This document shows, one piece after another, positions 53,529-63,157 of a stretch of 64,000 bases of DNA (position 1 is the stretch's first letter; each line of letters opens with the position of its first letter). The position numbers were made by a program, and so were the translations under genes. Where the stretch lies: assembly GCF_023205015.1 (NCBI RefSeq), contig NZ_CP096258.1, positions 4,154,001 through 4,218,000 of the forward strand, written 5' to 3'. The notes under the pieces were generated by a model, which did no database searches, was not told the DNA's origin, and was given only the letters and a program-made list of their open reading frames with translations. The DNA is from Providencia rettgeri. GTDB lineage: Bacteria; Pseudomonadota; Gammaproteobacteria; Enterobacterales; Enterobacteriaceae.

Positions 53529-54387
53529 GTAATAAATCCTCTAAGTATTGCCCATAACCTGTTTTTTTCAGCTGTTGTGCTGAAAAAGCGACTTGTTCAT
53601 CTGTCAGCCAGCCGTTACGCCACGCAATTTCTTCCAAACAAGCAACTTTGAAACCTTGACGTTTTTCAACCGTTTGCACAAAGGTACCCGCCTCAATGAG
53701 GCTATCGTGAGTGCCTGTATCTAACCAAGCAAAACCACGACCGAGCAATTCAACGTTTAATTCGCCACGTTCTAAGTACATTTGGTTAATCGACGTAATT
53801 TCTAACTCGCCACGTTCAGAAGGTTTAACTTGTTTAGCAAATTCAACCACTTGTGAATCATAGAAATACAGCCCTGTCACTGCCCAATTCGATTTAGGTT
53901 TAACCGGTTTTTCTTCAATCGACAGTGCTTTAAAATTATCGTCAAATTCCACGACCCCAAAACGCTCAGGATCCATCACTTGGTAACCAAAAACGGTTGC
54001 GCCATTGACTCGTTCAGCAACAGATTTCAATTTTGGGCTAAATGAATGACCGAAAAAGATATTGTCGCCCAAGACTAAACAGCAAGAATCACCATTGATG
54101 AACTCTTCACCAATGATAAACGCCTGCGCAAGGCCATCTGGTGATGGCTGCTCTGCGTAGCTCAGCTCAATCCCGAACTCGTGGCCATCCCCTAATAAAC
54201 GCTTAAACATCGGCAAATCGTCAGGGGTAGAGATAATTAAAATCTCACGAACTCCCGCTAGCATCAGAACAGAAAGCGGGTAGTAAATCATCGGCTTATC
54301 GTAGATTGGTAATAACTGTTTAGAAATACCACGAGTAATAGGGTGCAAACGCGTCCCCGACCCTCCAGCTAATATAATACCTTTCAT
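53506..54387 (-). CDS. rffH: Glucose-1-phosphate thymidylyltransferase (ECA cluster)
   Basis: RffH makes dTDP-glucose from glucose-1-phosphate and dTTP, the first step towards dTDP-Fuc4NAc. The signature LAGGSGTRLHPITRGISKQLLP is split here only by description; GDNIFFG, EEKPVKPKSNWAVTGLYFYD and WLDTGTHDSL follow. The start MKGIILAGG at 54387 gives 293 residues, as in E. coli; upstream in-frame codons run into rffG. It begins 8 nt after rffG. Confidence 0.95.
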   Translation of the reverse strand: MKGIILAGGSGTRLHPITRGISKQLLPIYDKPMIYYPLSVLMLAGVREILIISTPDDLPMFKRLLGDGHEFGIELSYAEQPSPDGLAQAFIIGEEFINGDSCCLVLGDNIFFGHSFSPKLKSVAERVNGATVFGYQVMDPERFGVVEFDDNFKALSIEEKPVKPKSNWAVTGLYFYDSQVVEFAKQVKPSERGELEITSINQMYLERGELNVELLGRGFAWLDTGTHDSLIEAGTFVQTVEKRQGFKVACLEEIAWRNGWLTDEQVAFSAQQLKKTGYGQYLEDLLRVRPRQY

Positions 54388-54395
54388 ACTGTCAC

Positions 54396-55463
54396 CTAAT
54401 TTCCTAGACCTAAACGTTCGCCCGCATAGGAACCGTCTTGTACGCGGCGCCACCACGTTTCATTGTTCAAATACCACAGCACTGTTTTGCGGATACCTGA
54501 TTCGAAGGTTTCTTGTGGCGTCCACCCCAATTCGCGCTCAATCTTCGCGGCATCAATGGCATAACGCATATCATGCCCCGGCCGGTCTTTCACATATGTG
54601 ATTAAATCACGGTAGTGCGCCACACCTTGTGGCTTCTGCGGGTGCAGCTCTTCAAGCAGATCACAAATCGTTTCTACAACGTCAATATTACGGCGCTCAT
54701 TATGGCCACCAATATTATAGGTGGTGCCAGGTTGCGCGGTTGTCGCAACTAAATGCAGTGCGCGTGCATGGTCTTCAACAAACAGCCAGTCACGAATTTG
54801 CTCACCTTTCCCATAAACAGGCAGAGGTTTACCGGCTAAGGCGTTCAAAATAATTAAAGGGATCAATTTCTCAGGAAAATGATACGGCCCATAGTTATTT
54901 GAACAATTAGTGATCATCGTTGGCAGGCCATAGGTTCTTTGCCATGCACGAACTAAATGGTCACTCGATGCCTTCGAGGCTGAATAAGGGCTACTTGGTG
55001 CATAAGGCGTGGTTTCTGTGAAGAAACCATCTGGCCCCTCTAGGTCACCATACACTTCATCTGTTGAGATATGGTGAAAACGGAAAGCCGCTTTTTTCTC
55101 ATCATTCAGTGCAGACCAGTAATGACGTGCCGCTTCTAACAGTGTGTAAGTGCCCACAATATTAGTTTCGATAAATGCCGCAGGGCCATCAATTGAACGG
55201 TCAACATGGCTTTCTGCCGCTAAATGCATCACGACATCGGGTTGATATTGTTCAAAAACAGCATCTAATGCAGCTCTATCACAAATATTCACCTGCTCAA
55301 AAGCATAGCGCTGGTCACTCGCAACCATTGTGAGGGACTCTAAATTACCTGCATAAGTCAGGCAATCCACCACAACCGCACTGTCATCCGTGTTCTCAAT
55401 AATATGACGAACAACTGCGGAGCCGATAAAACCAGCGCCTCCAGTGATTAAAATGCGTTTCAA
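54396..55463 (-). CDS. rffG: dTDP-glucose 4,6-dehydratase (ECA cluster)
   Basis: RffG dehydrates dTDP-glucose to the 4-keto-6-deoxy sugar. SDR fold with GGAGFIGSAV (NAD binding), the Tyr-x3-Lys pair in YSASKASSDH, and STDEVYGDL. A TTG at 55463 is proposed as start: AAGGAG is 7 nt before it, but only 1 nt before the ATG at 55469. The product MKRILITGGAGF has 355 residues, as in E. coli. The TTG overlaps the wecC stop as TTGA, so the two genes are coupled. Confidence 0.93.
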   Translation of the reverse strand: MKRILITGGAGFIGSAVVRHIIENTDDSAVVVDCLTYAGNLESLTMVASDQRYAFEQVNICDRAALDAVFEQYQPDVVMHLAAESHVDRSIDGPAAFIETNIVGTYTLLEAARHYWSALNDEKKAAFRFHHISTDEVYGDLEGPDGFFTETTPYAPSSPYSASKASSDHLVRAWQRTYGLPTMITNCSNNYGPYHFPEKLIPLIILNALAGKPLPVYGKGEQIRDWLFVEDHARALHLVATTAQPGTTYNIGGHNERRNIDVVETICDLLEELHPQKPQGVAHYRDLITYVKDRPGHDMRYAIDAAKIERELGWTPQETFESGIRKTVLWYLNNETWWRRVQDGSYAGERLGLGN

Positions 55464-56722
55464 CGCCATACTCCTTTTGTATCCACAACCCATTTTTGTG
55501 GGATTGTAGAACCTTGGATACCTTTGAACACATTGTGGTCAACTAACATTAAGATCACATCCGCTTCATTAACGGCTTGTTCAATCGAAACCAGCTCAGA
55601 AATACCTTTTAAAGAGGTCGGTAATTCATGGATGTGTGGTTCAACCGCATACGTTTTACCTGGGTTCCAGTTCGCCACCATTTTGGTGATGTGCATTGCT
55701 GGGCTTTCACGTAAATCATCAATATTCGGTTTAAATGACAGGCCGAAACAGGCAATTGTCACTTCACTGGCTTTTTTACCTGTTTCCACTAAGCAATCAG
55801 CGACCGCCGCTTTTACTTGGTCAACAACCCAAATAGGTTTGCCATCATTGACTAAACGCGCGGTATGAATGAGGCGTGATTGTTTCGGGTTTTGTGCAAC
55901 GATAAACCATGGGTCAACCGCGATGCAGTGCCCACCAACACCCGGACCGGGTTGCAAGATGTTAACGCGTGGGTGGCGGTTCGCAAGGCTGATCAGTTCC
56001 CACACATTGATATCTTGTTCCGCACAAATTAATGATAATTCATTCGCAAAAGCAATATTCACATCACGGAAGCTATTTTCCGTTAGCTTACACATTTCTG
56101 CGGTTCTTGAGTTAGTAATTACACACTCACCTTCAAGGAAAATATTGTATAGCTCACTTGCGCGCAGAGAAGATTTTGGCGTCATACCACCAACAACACG
56201 GTCATTTTTAATTAATTCGACCATCACTTGGTCCGGTAACACACGCTCAGGGCAGTATGCCACATCGATATCTGCATCTTCCCCTGCTTGGTGGGGGAAA
56301 GTTAAATCAGGGCGAGCAGCTGCCATCCACTCTGCCATTTGCTCTGTTGTGCCTACTGGCGACGTCGACTCAAGGATGACTAAATCCCCTTTCTTCAACA
56401 CCGGAGCAACAGACTCAGCTGCAGCACGTACATACGCGAGGTCAGGTTCGTGCTCACCTTTAAATGGGGTAGGCACAGCAATCAGATAAGCATCTGCAGG
56501 TTGCGGCTTAGTAAAGGCTTTCAGATGGCCTTCTTCAACCGCCTTTTTGACCACGATATCCAGTTCTGGCTCTACAATGTGGATTTTACCTTGGTTAATA
56601 GTCTCAACGGCATGTTGGTTAACATCGACACCAACCACTTGTTTTTGACGTGATGCAAAGGCGGCTGCTGTTGGTAAACCAATATAACCAAGGCCAATAA
56701 CAGAAATAGTTTCAAAACTCAT
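55460..56722 (-). CDS. wecC: UDP-N-acetyl-D-mannosamine dehydrogenase
   Basis: WecC oxidises UDP-ManNAc to UDP-ManNAcA, the second sugar donor of ECA. It has an NAD-binding GLGYIGLPTAAAFA at the start, the catalytic Cys in GPGVGGHCIAVDPWF, and the catalytic Lys in MCKLTENSFRDVNIAFANE. 420 residues, as in E. coli. It overlaps wecB by 4 nt. Confidence 0.95.
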   Translation of the reverse strand: MSFETISVIGLGYIGLPTAAAFASRQKQVVGVDVNQHAVETINQGKIHIVEPELDIVVKKAVEEGHLKAFTKPQPADAYLIAVPTPFKGEHEPDLAYVRAAAESVAPVLKKGDLVILESTSPVGTTEQMAEWMAAARPDLTFPHQAGEDADIDVAYCPERVLPDQVMVELIKNDRVVGGMTPKSSLRASELYNIFLEGECVITNSRTAEMCKLTENSFRDVNIAFANELSLICAEQDINVWELISLANRHPRVNILQPGPGVGGHCIAVDPWFIVAQNPKQSRLIHTARLVNDGKPIWVVDQVKAAVADCLVETGKKASEVTIACFGLSFKPNIDDLRESPAMHITKMVANWNPGKTYAVEPHIHELPTSLKGISELVSIEQAVNEADVILMLVDHNVFKGIQGSTIPQKWVVDTKGVWR

Positions 56723-57849
56723 AATTTCACCTGATTACTTTTCAATGCTGCAAGAATACGCTGACATGCATGACCATCCCCATAAGGGTTATGTGCGCGG
56801 CTCATTTCGTGATACTCCGCGTCATCTGTCAGTAACCGATTAACTTCTTTCACAATTTTTTGTGTATCTGTTCCCACAAGACGAACTGTTCCTGCATCAA
56901 CCGCTTCTGGTCGTTCTGTCGTATCTCTCATCACCAAAACAGGCTTACCGAGAGAAGGCGCTTCCTCTTGAATACCGCCAGAGTCTGTTAAAATCAAATA
57001 AGCATGGTTCATTAAATAAACAAACGGCAGGTAGTCTTGGGGACTAATTAAAATAATATTATCAATATCATGCAGTATACGTTTAACAGGCTCACTCACA
57101 TTTGGATTTAAGTGAACAGGGTAAACAACTTGCACATCTGGATGTGCTTGTGCAATTTCTGCTAGCGCATGACAAATACGTTCAAAACCGCCACCAAAAC
57201 TTTCACGGCGATGACCTGTGACTAAAATCATTTTTTTATTGGGGTCGATAAACGGATAATTTGCAGCCAGTTTTTCCATCATATGCTGGTCGCTCATAAC
57301 TTTATCACGTACCCACAATAGCGCATCAATGACACTATTCCCGGTGACAAAAATATGGCTATCAGGAATAGACTCTTTTAACAGATTTTGGCGTGAATTT
57401 TCGGTTGGGGCGAAATGATACATCGCTAAATGCCCAGCAATCTTACGGTTTGCTTCCTCAGGCCATGGGGAATACAGGTCTCCTGTACGTAACCCAGCTT
57501 CCACGTGCCCTACAGGTATACGATGGTAAAATGCCGCAAGGCTAGTTGCCATCGTCGTTGCTGTGTCGCCATGAACAAGAACAACATCCGGTTGAAAATC
57601 AGCAAAAACGCTTTTCAACCCTTCAAGAATACGACATGTGATATCCGTTAAATCTTGCCCTGGCTTCATAATATTGAGATCGTAATCTGGAATGATCTCA
57701 AACAGTTTCAGTACTTGATCTAGCATTTCACGATGCTGTGCTGTAACACAAACTTTAGCTTCAAAATCTGCATCTTCAGCTAATGCATGAACCAGTGGTG
57801 CCATTTTAATGGCTTCAGGTCGTGTGCCGAATACAGTCAATACTTTCAC
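56719..57849 (-). CDS. wecB: UDP-N-acetylglucosamine 2-epimerase
   Basis: WecB interconverts UDP-GlcNAc and UDP-ManNAc. Family features: VFGTRPEAIKMAPLV, VHGDTATTMATSLAAFY, HVEAGLRTGDLYSPWPEE, TGHRRESFGGGFERI and LTDSGGIQEEAPSLGKP. 376 residues, as in E. coli. There is a 98-bp gap after wzzE, the largest within the cluster, which may hold an internal promoter. Confidence 0.95.
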   Translation of the reverse strand: MKVLTVFGTRPEAIKMAPLVHALAEDADFEAKVCVTAQHREMLDQVLKLFEIIPDYDLNIMKPGQDLTDITCRILEGLKSVFADFQPDVVLVHGDTATTMATSLAAFYHRIPVGHVEAGLRTGDLYSPWPEEANRKIAGHLAMYHFAPTENSRQNLLKESIPDSHIFVTGNSVIDALLWVRDKVMSDQHMMEKLAANYPFIDPNKKMILVTGHRRESFGGGFERICHALAEIAQAHPDVQVVYPVHLNPNVSEPVKRILHDIDNIILISPQDYLPFVYLMNHAYLILTDSGGIQEEAPSLGKPVLVMRDTTERPEAVDAGTVRLVGTDTQKIVKEVNRLLTDDAEYHEMSRAHNPYGDGHACQRILAALKSNQVKL

Positions 57850-57947
57850 AGTGACTCTCTTATATTTATCTTTCGCAGTGAGCTGCTTTGTATAATCTTA
57901 ATAACTTTATATGCCACTGGTAAATTCACCAGTGGCTTATCCCAAAA

Positions 57948-59006
57948 TCAAGATGGGCGGCGGCGAGCAAGTACCACACCGGCACCTACTAACATTCCTA
58001 TGGCTCCCCATAGAACCATCATAAAGGCTCGACGAGGACTATCGCGTTTAACGGGCTCTTCAGGCGTTCGTAAATAGCGATATGCTTGAAAATTATCTTG
58101 GAGGGTAGGCCCGACGCTCAATGTTGATAACATGGCAATATTTTGATCGTAATCACTGTCGTGATCGGGCCCAGTTGCTTTCAATGTTTCAATCTGTGCT
58201 TGTAATAAAGGGGCACCTAACATAAACATTTTAGAATCTGGAATTTCATCCACAGGCGTTGCACTTTGATTACGTACAATACCTTGTTTTTCAGCAACTT
58301 TTAGTGCTTGTTCTAAAGCATTCAAACGTCGTTCATAAGCAGCTTTTGCCACCATATCTTCACGTTTAACCAATGCCTTCATGGATTGCATTTTCGTTGC
58401 CCATGTACCTTTAATTTCATCATTGAGATTAGCTGTGGCACGTTGGTTAGCGAACTGAATATATTGACGTAGTAACTGGTTCGCATCTGCGGAAGTTTCC
58501 GCTACTAACTTAATGCTATCTGTTAAATTTTTGACTTCATCTGCTGGCGTAAACTCAATATCATTGATGAGCTCATCCAATAATGCGGCATCTGCTTTAG
58601 GGTCATTCTCTAAACGCTGCTTATAGTAATCCGTATTTAGCCAAAACTGACGACGCGTATCATAAGAGCCGAGCTGCTTTGTGAATTCTTGATAAGCTTC
58701 TTTTGCGATTGTTGGTAATTGCCCTTCTTGCCCCGTAGTATTAATACGGGAATCGAGGTTGCGCAGAAATTGTTGCTGAGAATAATAACTTCCCAGATTA
58801 TTGACGGTTGGTAAATCCGTAATTGCTGTCGCACTCCACTTTGGCTGCATAAAATAGGACGCTCCCAAAGCAATTGCTGCAAAAATAACAGCAAATGCAA
58901 CGATCCAAATTTTACCTTGCCACAGTGAGCGACATAAACCACGGATATCCAATTCCGGCTCTATTGGCGATTGATACTGACTCGGTTGTGTTTCTGAGTT
59001 ATTCAC
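57948..59006 (-). CDS. wzzE: ECA chain-length regulator WzzE
   Basis: WzzE is a polysaccharide co-polymerase that sets the modal length of ECA chains and is needed for cyclic ECA. Membrane helices are at about 33-52 and near 320-343; between them is the helical periplasmic domain. The C-terminal Pro-rich segment PEEPVKRDSPRRAF before the second helix is the Wzz signature. 352 residues (E. coli 348). It begins 29 bp after wecA. Confidence 0.94.
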   Translation of the reverse strand: MNNSETQPSQYQSPIEPELDIRGLCRSLWQGKIWIVAFAVIFAAIALGASYFMQPKWSATAITDLPTVNNLGSYYSQQQFLRNLDSRINTTGQEGQLPTIAKEAYQEFTKQLGSYDTRRQFWLNTDYYKQRLENDPKADAALLDELINDIEFTPADEVKNLTDSIKLVAETSADANQLLRQYIQFANQRATANLNDEIKGTWATKMQSMKALVKREDMVAKAAYERRLNALEQALKVAEKQGIVRNQSATPVDEIPDSKMFMLGAPLLQAQIETLKATGPDHDSDYDQNIAMLSTLSVGPTLQDNFQAYRYLRTPEEPVKRDSPRRAFMMVLWGAIGMLVGAGVVLARRRPS

Positions 59007-59035
59007 TGCACAGAACCTCTATTTTCGTTTTGTCG

Positions 59036-60121
59036 TTACCGTACTGCTCCTCTGCGTGCTCTACGTCTTACTCGTTTAATAAAACGGGCGACTTTCCAAG
59101 CTCGTTTGATGCAGTAACCATACATCATAAATACAAGCAAAAATAATGCCAACATTACCCATTCAGGTACAAATGTTAAGTGTTCACCAATAATACCAAC
59201 ACACGCTAAAGCAGCCGCTGATAAGGTAATCAGTACGAATGCTCCTTTTGGAGTAAAGCCAGAACGCATAATTAAATGGTGAATGTGCTGGCGATCTGGT
59301 GAGAATGGGCTCATGCCTTTGCGAATACGACGATACATAATGGCAACCATATCCATTAGTGGGATCGCAATAATCCACAAAGCGGTAACTGGGTTAATTG
59401 GATGTACTTCCTCTTGGGTCGAAGCGACAAGGATCCAAATAATAGTGAACCCAATCAATGTACTTCCCGCATCCCCCATGAAGACTTTAAAACGACGACC
59501 TAGCACACCTAAATTCAGAAGAATATAAGGAAGAATAGCGGCAATAAAGGCAAAACACCAAAATGCTAACGCGTAGTTACCGTTTTGATATAACAAAAAG
59601 CCAAGAGCGCCAAAGGAAACAGACGATAAACCACCAAGCAGTCCATCAATACCATCAACCATATTAAAAGCGTTAATTGCTGCCCATACAGCAAATAAGG
59701 TCACGATATAACCGAATGGACCCAGTACGAGTTCCCATGGACCAAAGGCATGACCAAGTGATTCGAGTTTCAACCCTGCCGCTGTCATCATCACAACAGC
59801 CACGATCGCTTGGATACCTGCCCTTAATTTCACACTAATGTCAAACCTATCATCTAATGCGCCGATAAAGACGAGTAATCCCGCACAAGCGATGTATAGC
59901 CACTTATGAGGAATGTATTCTCCTGTAATATAAAATGCGAAACAGATCCCAAAAAAAACAGAAATTCCCCCAACAAGAGGAACTAATCCTACGTGTTTCT
60001 TTCTGAAATTAGGTTTATCAACTAACCCGATTTTTATTGCAACAACTCGAGCCAAAAAAATAAAAACTAATGAAAACAAGAAAACGTAGAAGAGATTGGT
60101 TACAAAGTGTATGGTGTCCAC
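59036..60121 (-). CDS. wecA: UDP-GlcNAc:undecaprenyl-phosphate GlcNAc-1-phosphate transferase
   Basis: WecA starts both ECA and many O-antigen chains by making GlcNAc-PP-undecaprenol. Eleven membrane helices; the catalytic loops are GALDDRFDIS, NAFNMVDGIDGL, FMGDAGSTLIGF and SPDRQHIHHLIMR. GTG start with only a weak ribosome binding site, 361 residues (E. coli 367). First gene of the cluster. Confidence 0.95.
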   Translation of the reverse strand: MDTIHFVTNLFYVFLFSLVFIFLARVVAIKIGLVDKPNFRKKHVGLVPLVGGISVFFGICFAFYITGEYIPHKWLYIACAGLLVFIGALDDRFDISVKLRAGIQAIVAVVMMTAAGLKLESLGHAFGPWELVLGPFGYIVTLFAVWAAINAFNMVDGIDGLLGGLSSVSFGALGFLLYQNGNYALAFWCFAFIAAILPYILLNLGVLGRRFKVFMGDAGSTLIGFTIIWILVASTQEEVHPINPVTALWIIAIPLMDMVAIMYRRIRKGMSPFSPDRQHIHHLIMRSGFTPKGAFVLITLSAAALACVGIIGEHLTFVPEWVMLALFLLVFMMYGYCIKRAWKVARFIKRVRRRARRGAVR

Positions 60122-60688
60122 TGTTCGACTCTCTTAATCTTTATATTTAACTTTCAAAACTAATTTTTTAGCGAATGCCGGTAAATAAGCATACGCCAAT
60201 GCATTATCATCTTAGTACTCAAATCCGCTATAAGACGAATCTTCATTCATGAAGAAATCCCTGTCATTATTAGTTCATACACTTTATTAGTGTTTTTGAT
60301 TTAATAATAGAGTATCCGTAATTTTATACTGAATAAGTGCAATATGCATGCCATAAAAGCAATACTCCAAAATTGAGTTAGCCGATTGATGCTTAAATAG
60401 GCATTTAATGATTAGATAATAAAGTGATGCAAATAAATTTAGCACTAATCACAAAATAAACATAAAAATAACATTCATCTTTTAGTTCAATACGTTACCG
60501 TATATGCGTTGGTGTTTTTATCATTTATGATTAGTGTTTTAATAAAAACATCGCCTATTTATTCAATGTTATTTATAAACAAAGCAATAAAACAGCATCT
60601 TAATCCATTGAAATTCAGCCAGCAAAATATTGAGCTTTACTTAATATGATATGTTTTAATTTTTATGTGCGACCGCCGCGTATAAAAA
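60122..60688. other. Non-coding region between rho and wecA
   Basis: About 570 bp of AT-rich DNA following the rho terminator, expected to carry the promoter of the wec cluster. A conspicuous GC-rich patch, ACGCGGCGGTCGCA on the minus strand, lies at about 60671-60684. I see no gene or further structure. Confidence 0.5.
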
Positions 60689-60722
60689 CAAAAAAATAGG
60701 TGCCATAACAGACACCTATTTT
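60689..60722 (-). terminator. Rho-independent terminator of rho
   Basis: On the minus strand, stem AATAGGTG / CACCTATT with a 10-nt loop is followed by seven T, 31 bp past the rho stop. Confidence 0.9.
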
Positions 60723-60752
60723 ATAAAATACGAAAAGTTTTAACGGTAACGG

Positions 60753-62012
60753 TTAGGCTCTTTTCATAAAGTCAAAGAACTCTTCGTTAGTTTTCGTCAT
60801 CGCTAATTTACTGATGAGGAACTCCATGGCATCGATTTCGCCCATTGGGTGAATAATCTTACGCAGGATCCACATTTTTTGTAATTCATCTTGCGATGTC
60901 AGTAACTCTTCTTTACGCGTACCTGAACGGTTGTAGTCTATCGCAGGGAAAACACGTTTTTCTGCAATTTTACGAGATAGGTGCAGTTCCATGTTACCTG
61001 TACCTTTAAACTCTTCGTAAATAACTTCATCCATCTTAGAGCCTGTATCAACCAGTGCGGTTGCAATGATTGTCAGGCTTCCACCCTCTTCAACATTACG
61101 GGCAGCACCAAAGAAACGTTTTGGACGATGTAATGCATTCGCATCCACACCACCGGTTAATACTTTACCGGATGAAGGTACAACGGTGTTATATGCACGG
61201 GCTAGACGCGTAATAGAGTCGAGTAAAATGATAACGTCTTTTTTATGTTCAACTAGACGTTTCGCTTTCTCAATCACCATTTCAGCGACTTGAACGTGAC
61301 GTGCTGCAGGCTCATCGAAAGTTGAAGCAATGACTTCACCTTTAACTAAACGCTGCATTTCTGTCACTTCCTCAGGACGTTCATCGATCAATAGAACCAT
61401 CAGAACGCAATCAGGATAATTGTGAGCAATATTTGCTGCAATATTTTGCAGTAACATTGTTTTACCGGCTTTCGGTGGAGCAACAATCAGGCCACGTTGA
61501 CCACGACCGATTGGAGCCGCAAGATCCAGCACACGTGCAGTTAAATCTTCAGTTGAACCATTACCACGTTCCATGCGCAGACGATTGTTAGCATGTAAAG
61601 GAGTTAAGTTTTCAAAAAGGATTTTACTACGTGCGTTTTCAGGTTTATCGAAGTTAACTTCGTTGACTTTCAGGAGGGCAAAATAACGTTCACCTTCTTT
61701 AGGGGGACGGATTTTTCCTGAAATTGTGTCACCTGTGCGTAGGTTAAATCGGCGGATTTGGCTAGGAGAAACGTAGATATCATCAGGGCCTGCGAGGTAA
61801 GAACTGTCTGCTGAACGGAGGAAACCAAATCCATCCTGCAATATTTCCAGTACGCCATCGCCGAAAATATCTTCGCCACTTTTCGCATGCTGCTTCAAAA
61901 TAGAGAAAATAATATCCTGCTTTCTCATACGGGCTAAGTTCTCTAGCCCCATGTTTTCGCCTAACGTAATCAATTCTGATACTGGCGTATTTTTTAATTC
62001 GGTAAGATTCAT
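60753..62012 (-). CDS. rho: Transcription termination factor Rho
   Basis: Rho is the hexameric RNA helicase of factor-dependent termination. The start MNLTELKNTPVSEL at 62012 gives 419 residues, nearly identical to E. coli. Motifs: DGFGFLR (RNP1 of the primary site), APPKAGKTML (Walker A), VLMVLLIDERPEEVTEM (Walker B region), the Q-loop and R-loop around GTGNMELHLSRKIAEKR. The frame remains open for 45 codons upstream without similarity to any Rho and is best read as leader. trxA is upstream on the same strand. Confidence 0.97.
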   Translation of the reverse strand: MNLTELKNTPVSELITLGENMGLENLARMRKQDIIFSILKQHAKSGEDIFGDGVLEILQDGFGFLRSADSSYLAGPDDIYVSPSQIRRFNLRTGDTISGKIRPPKEGERYFALLKVNEVNFDKPENARSKILFENLTPLHANNRLRMERGNGSTEDLTARVLDLAAPIGRGQRGLIVAPPKAGKTMLLQNIAANIAHNYPDCVLMVLLIDERPEEVTEMQRLVKGEVIASTFDEPAARHVQVAEMVIEKAKRLVEHKKDVIILLDSITRLARAYNTVVPSSGKVLTGGVDANALHRPKRFFGAARNVEEGGSLTIIATALVDTGSKMDEVIYEEFKGTGNMELHLSRKIAEKRVFPAIDYNRSGTRKEELLTSQDELQKMWILRKIIHPMGEIDAMEFLISKLAMTKTNEEFFDFMKRA

Positions 62013-62713
62013 AATGGTGGGTTCTTTAACTCGGGGTAATTCTCGAACTATGAACGTAAATTGACGGCAGCTTATTAATAAGTGCCAGTTTAACTTTATA
62101 CTGCCCTGCTGATCGCTAATTTTCATTAGAAGCAAACAGCAATGCAAAAAAATCTTGTGCTAGCCATTACTAAGATTGCTCTAACATTTGGCTACAACTC
62201 ATCTTGATGATGTGTGGCATATTATTAGAAACACACACAATATTAGCAATAGTTTTTTGTACATTTAGGACAACATACATCCCAATATCGCAAATTTAAG
62301 GTCAAATTAGCATTAAAAAACACATAATTGCTCAATGCCAACCTTCTCCCACTTCATTTTTATATCCAAAAGATATAAACACATTGAATTTCATGATGTT
62401 CGTTTATGCACTATCTTTAATTCATATGAAGAGTACATTGAAACAGAAGATATTGAATACTGCTATAACTCAACGTCTAAACTTTCAATTTCATATTTAA
62501 AATCATTATGTCATCAGTTTTTGAACAAAAAATATCACAATACTGAACTAACAAGCTAGATATATAAGATAAGAGCAATGGAATACAAGGTAATTCATAT
62601 GGGTGCTATACGAGGAATAAAGATAACTTATCATGCTTAAGTGAAGACGTCTAGCGGCTCTCTAGATAAAATAGATATACCGCTAAACGTTTTAGCTTAC
62701 ATATAACGATAAC
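62013..62713. other. Long rho leader and trxA-rho spacer
   Basis: About 700 bp. E. coli has a shorter leader with the rhoL peptide; I find no rhoL homologue. GTTCGAGAATTACC close to the rho start is conserved with E. coli (from memory). A TAGCGG / CCGCTA hairpin at 62652-62685 may end trxA transcripts but lacks a U-run. A plus-strand frame at 62335-62559 has no ribosome binding site and is not accepted as a gene. Confidence 0.5.
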
Positions 62714-63040
62714 TTACAGATTTTCGTCTAAAAATTCTTTCAGTTGCGTTTTTGATAATGCACCGACTTTCGTTGCCGCGACTTCACCATTTTTGAATAA
62801 AAGCAAGGTCGGGATGCCACGAATTCCATATTTTGGAGCGGTGGCTGGGTTTTCATCAATATTCAGTTTTGCGATAGTCAGTTTGCCTGTATATTCTTCA
62901 GCGACTTCATCAAGAATAGGCGCGATCATTTTACAAGGACCACACCATGCTGCCCAAAAATCGACGAGAACAGGTGAACTTGCGTTCAAAACTTCAGTTG
63001 CAAAACTTGCATCAGTTATCTTTATAATTTTATCGCTCAT
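62714..63040 (-). CDS. trxA: Thioredoxin 1
   Basis: TrxA reduces cytoplasmic disulfides, including ribonucleotide reductase. The active site WCGPC has Cys33 and Cys36; the cis-Pro is in RGIPTLLLF. The start MSDKIIKITD at 63040 with GGAG 7 nt upstream gives 108 residues, one fewer than E. coli; the open frame has four extra codons. It is divergent from rhlB, as in E. coli. Confidence 0.97.
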   Translation of the reverse strand: MSDKIIKITDASFATEVLNASSPVLVDFWAAWCGPCKMIAPILDEVAEEYTGKLTIAKLNIDENPATAPKYGIRGIPTLLLFKNGEVAATKVGALSKTQLKEFLDENL

Positions 63041-63157
63041 GTTGTACTCCAAGGGGTCATCTTTTGTAGACTTAGTGTAACATTATTGGCAGCAGTATGC
63101 TTTATTTCAAAAGATACACTTTCGTAAACCAACCGTTAACTGATATTCTAACATACT

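Noticed and set aside
60671..60684. ops-like GGCGGT motif upstream of wecA as an RfaH site
   Set aside because: Only GGCGGT and the following GC agree with the ops consensus, and no JUMPstart context is visible.
62335..62559. 74-codon plus-strand frame in the trxA-rho gap
   Set aside because: No ribosome binding site before the ATG, no recognisable domain, and it lies antisense to the rho leader.
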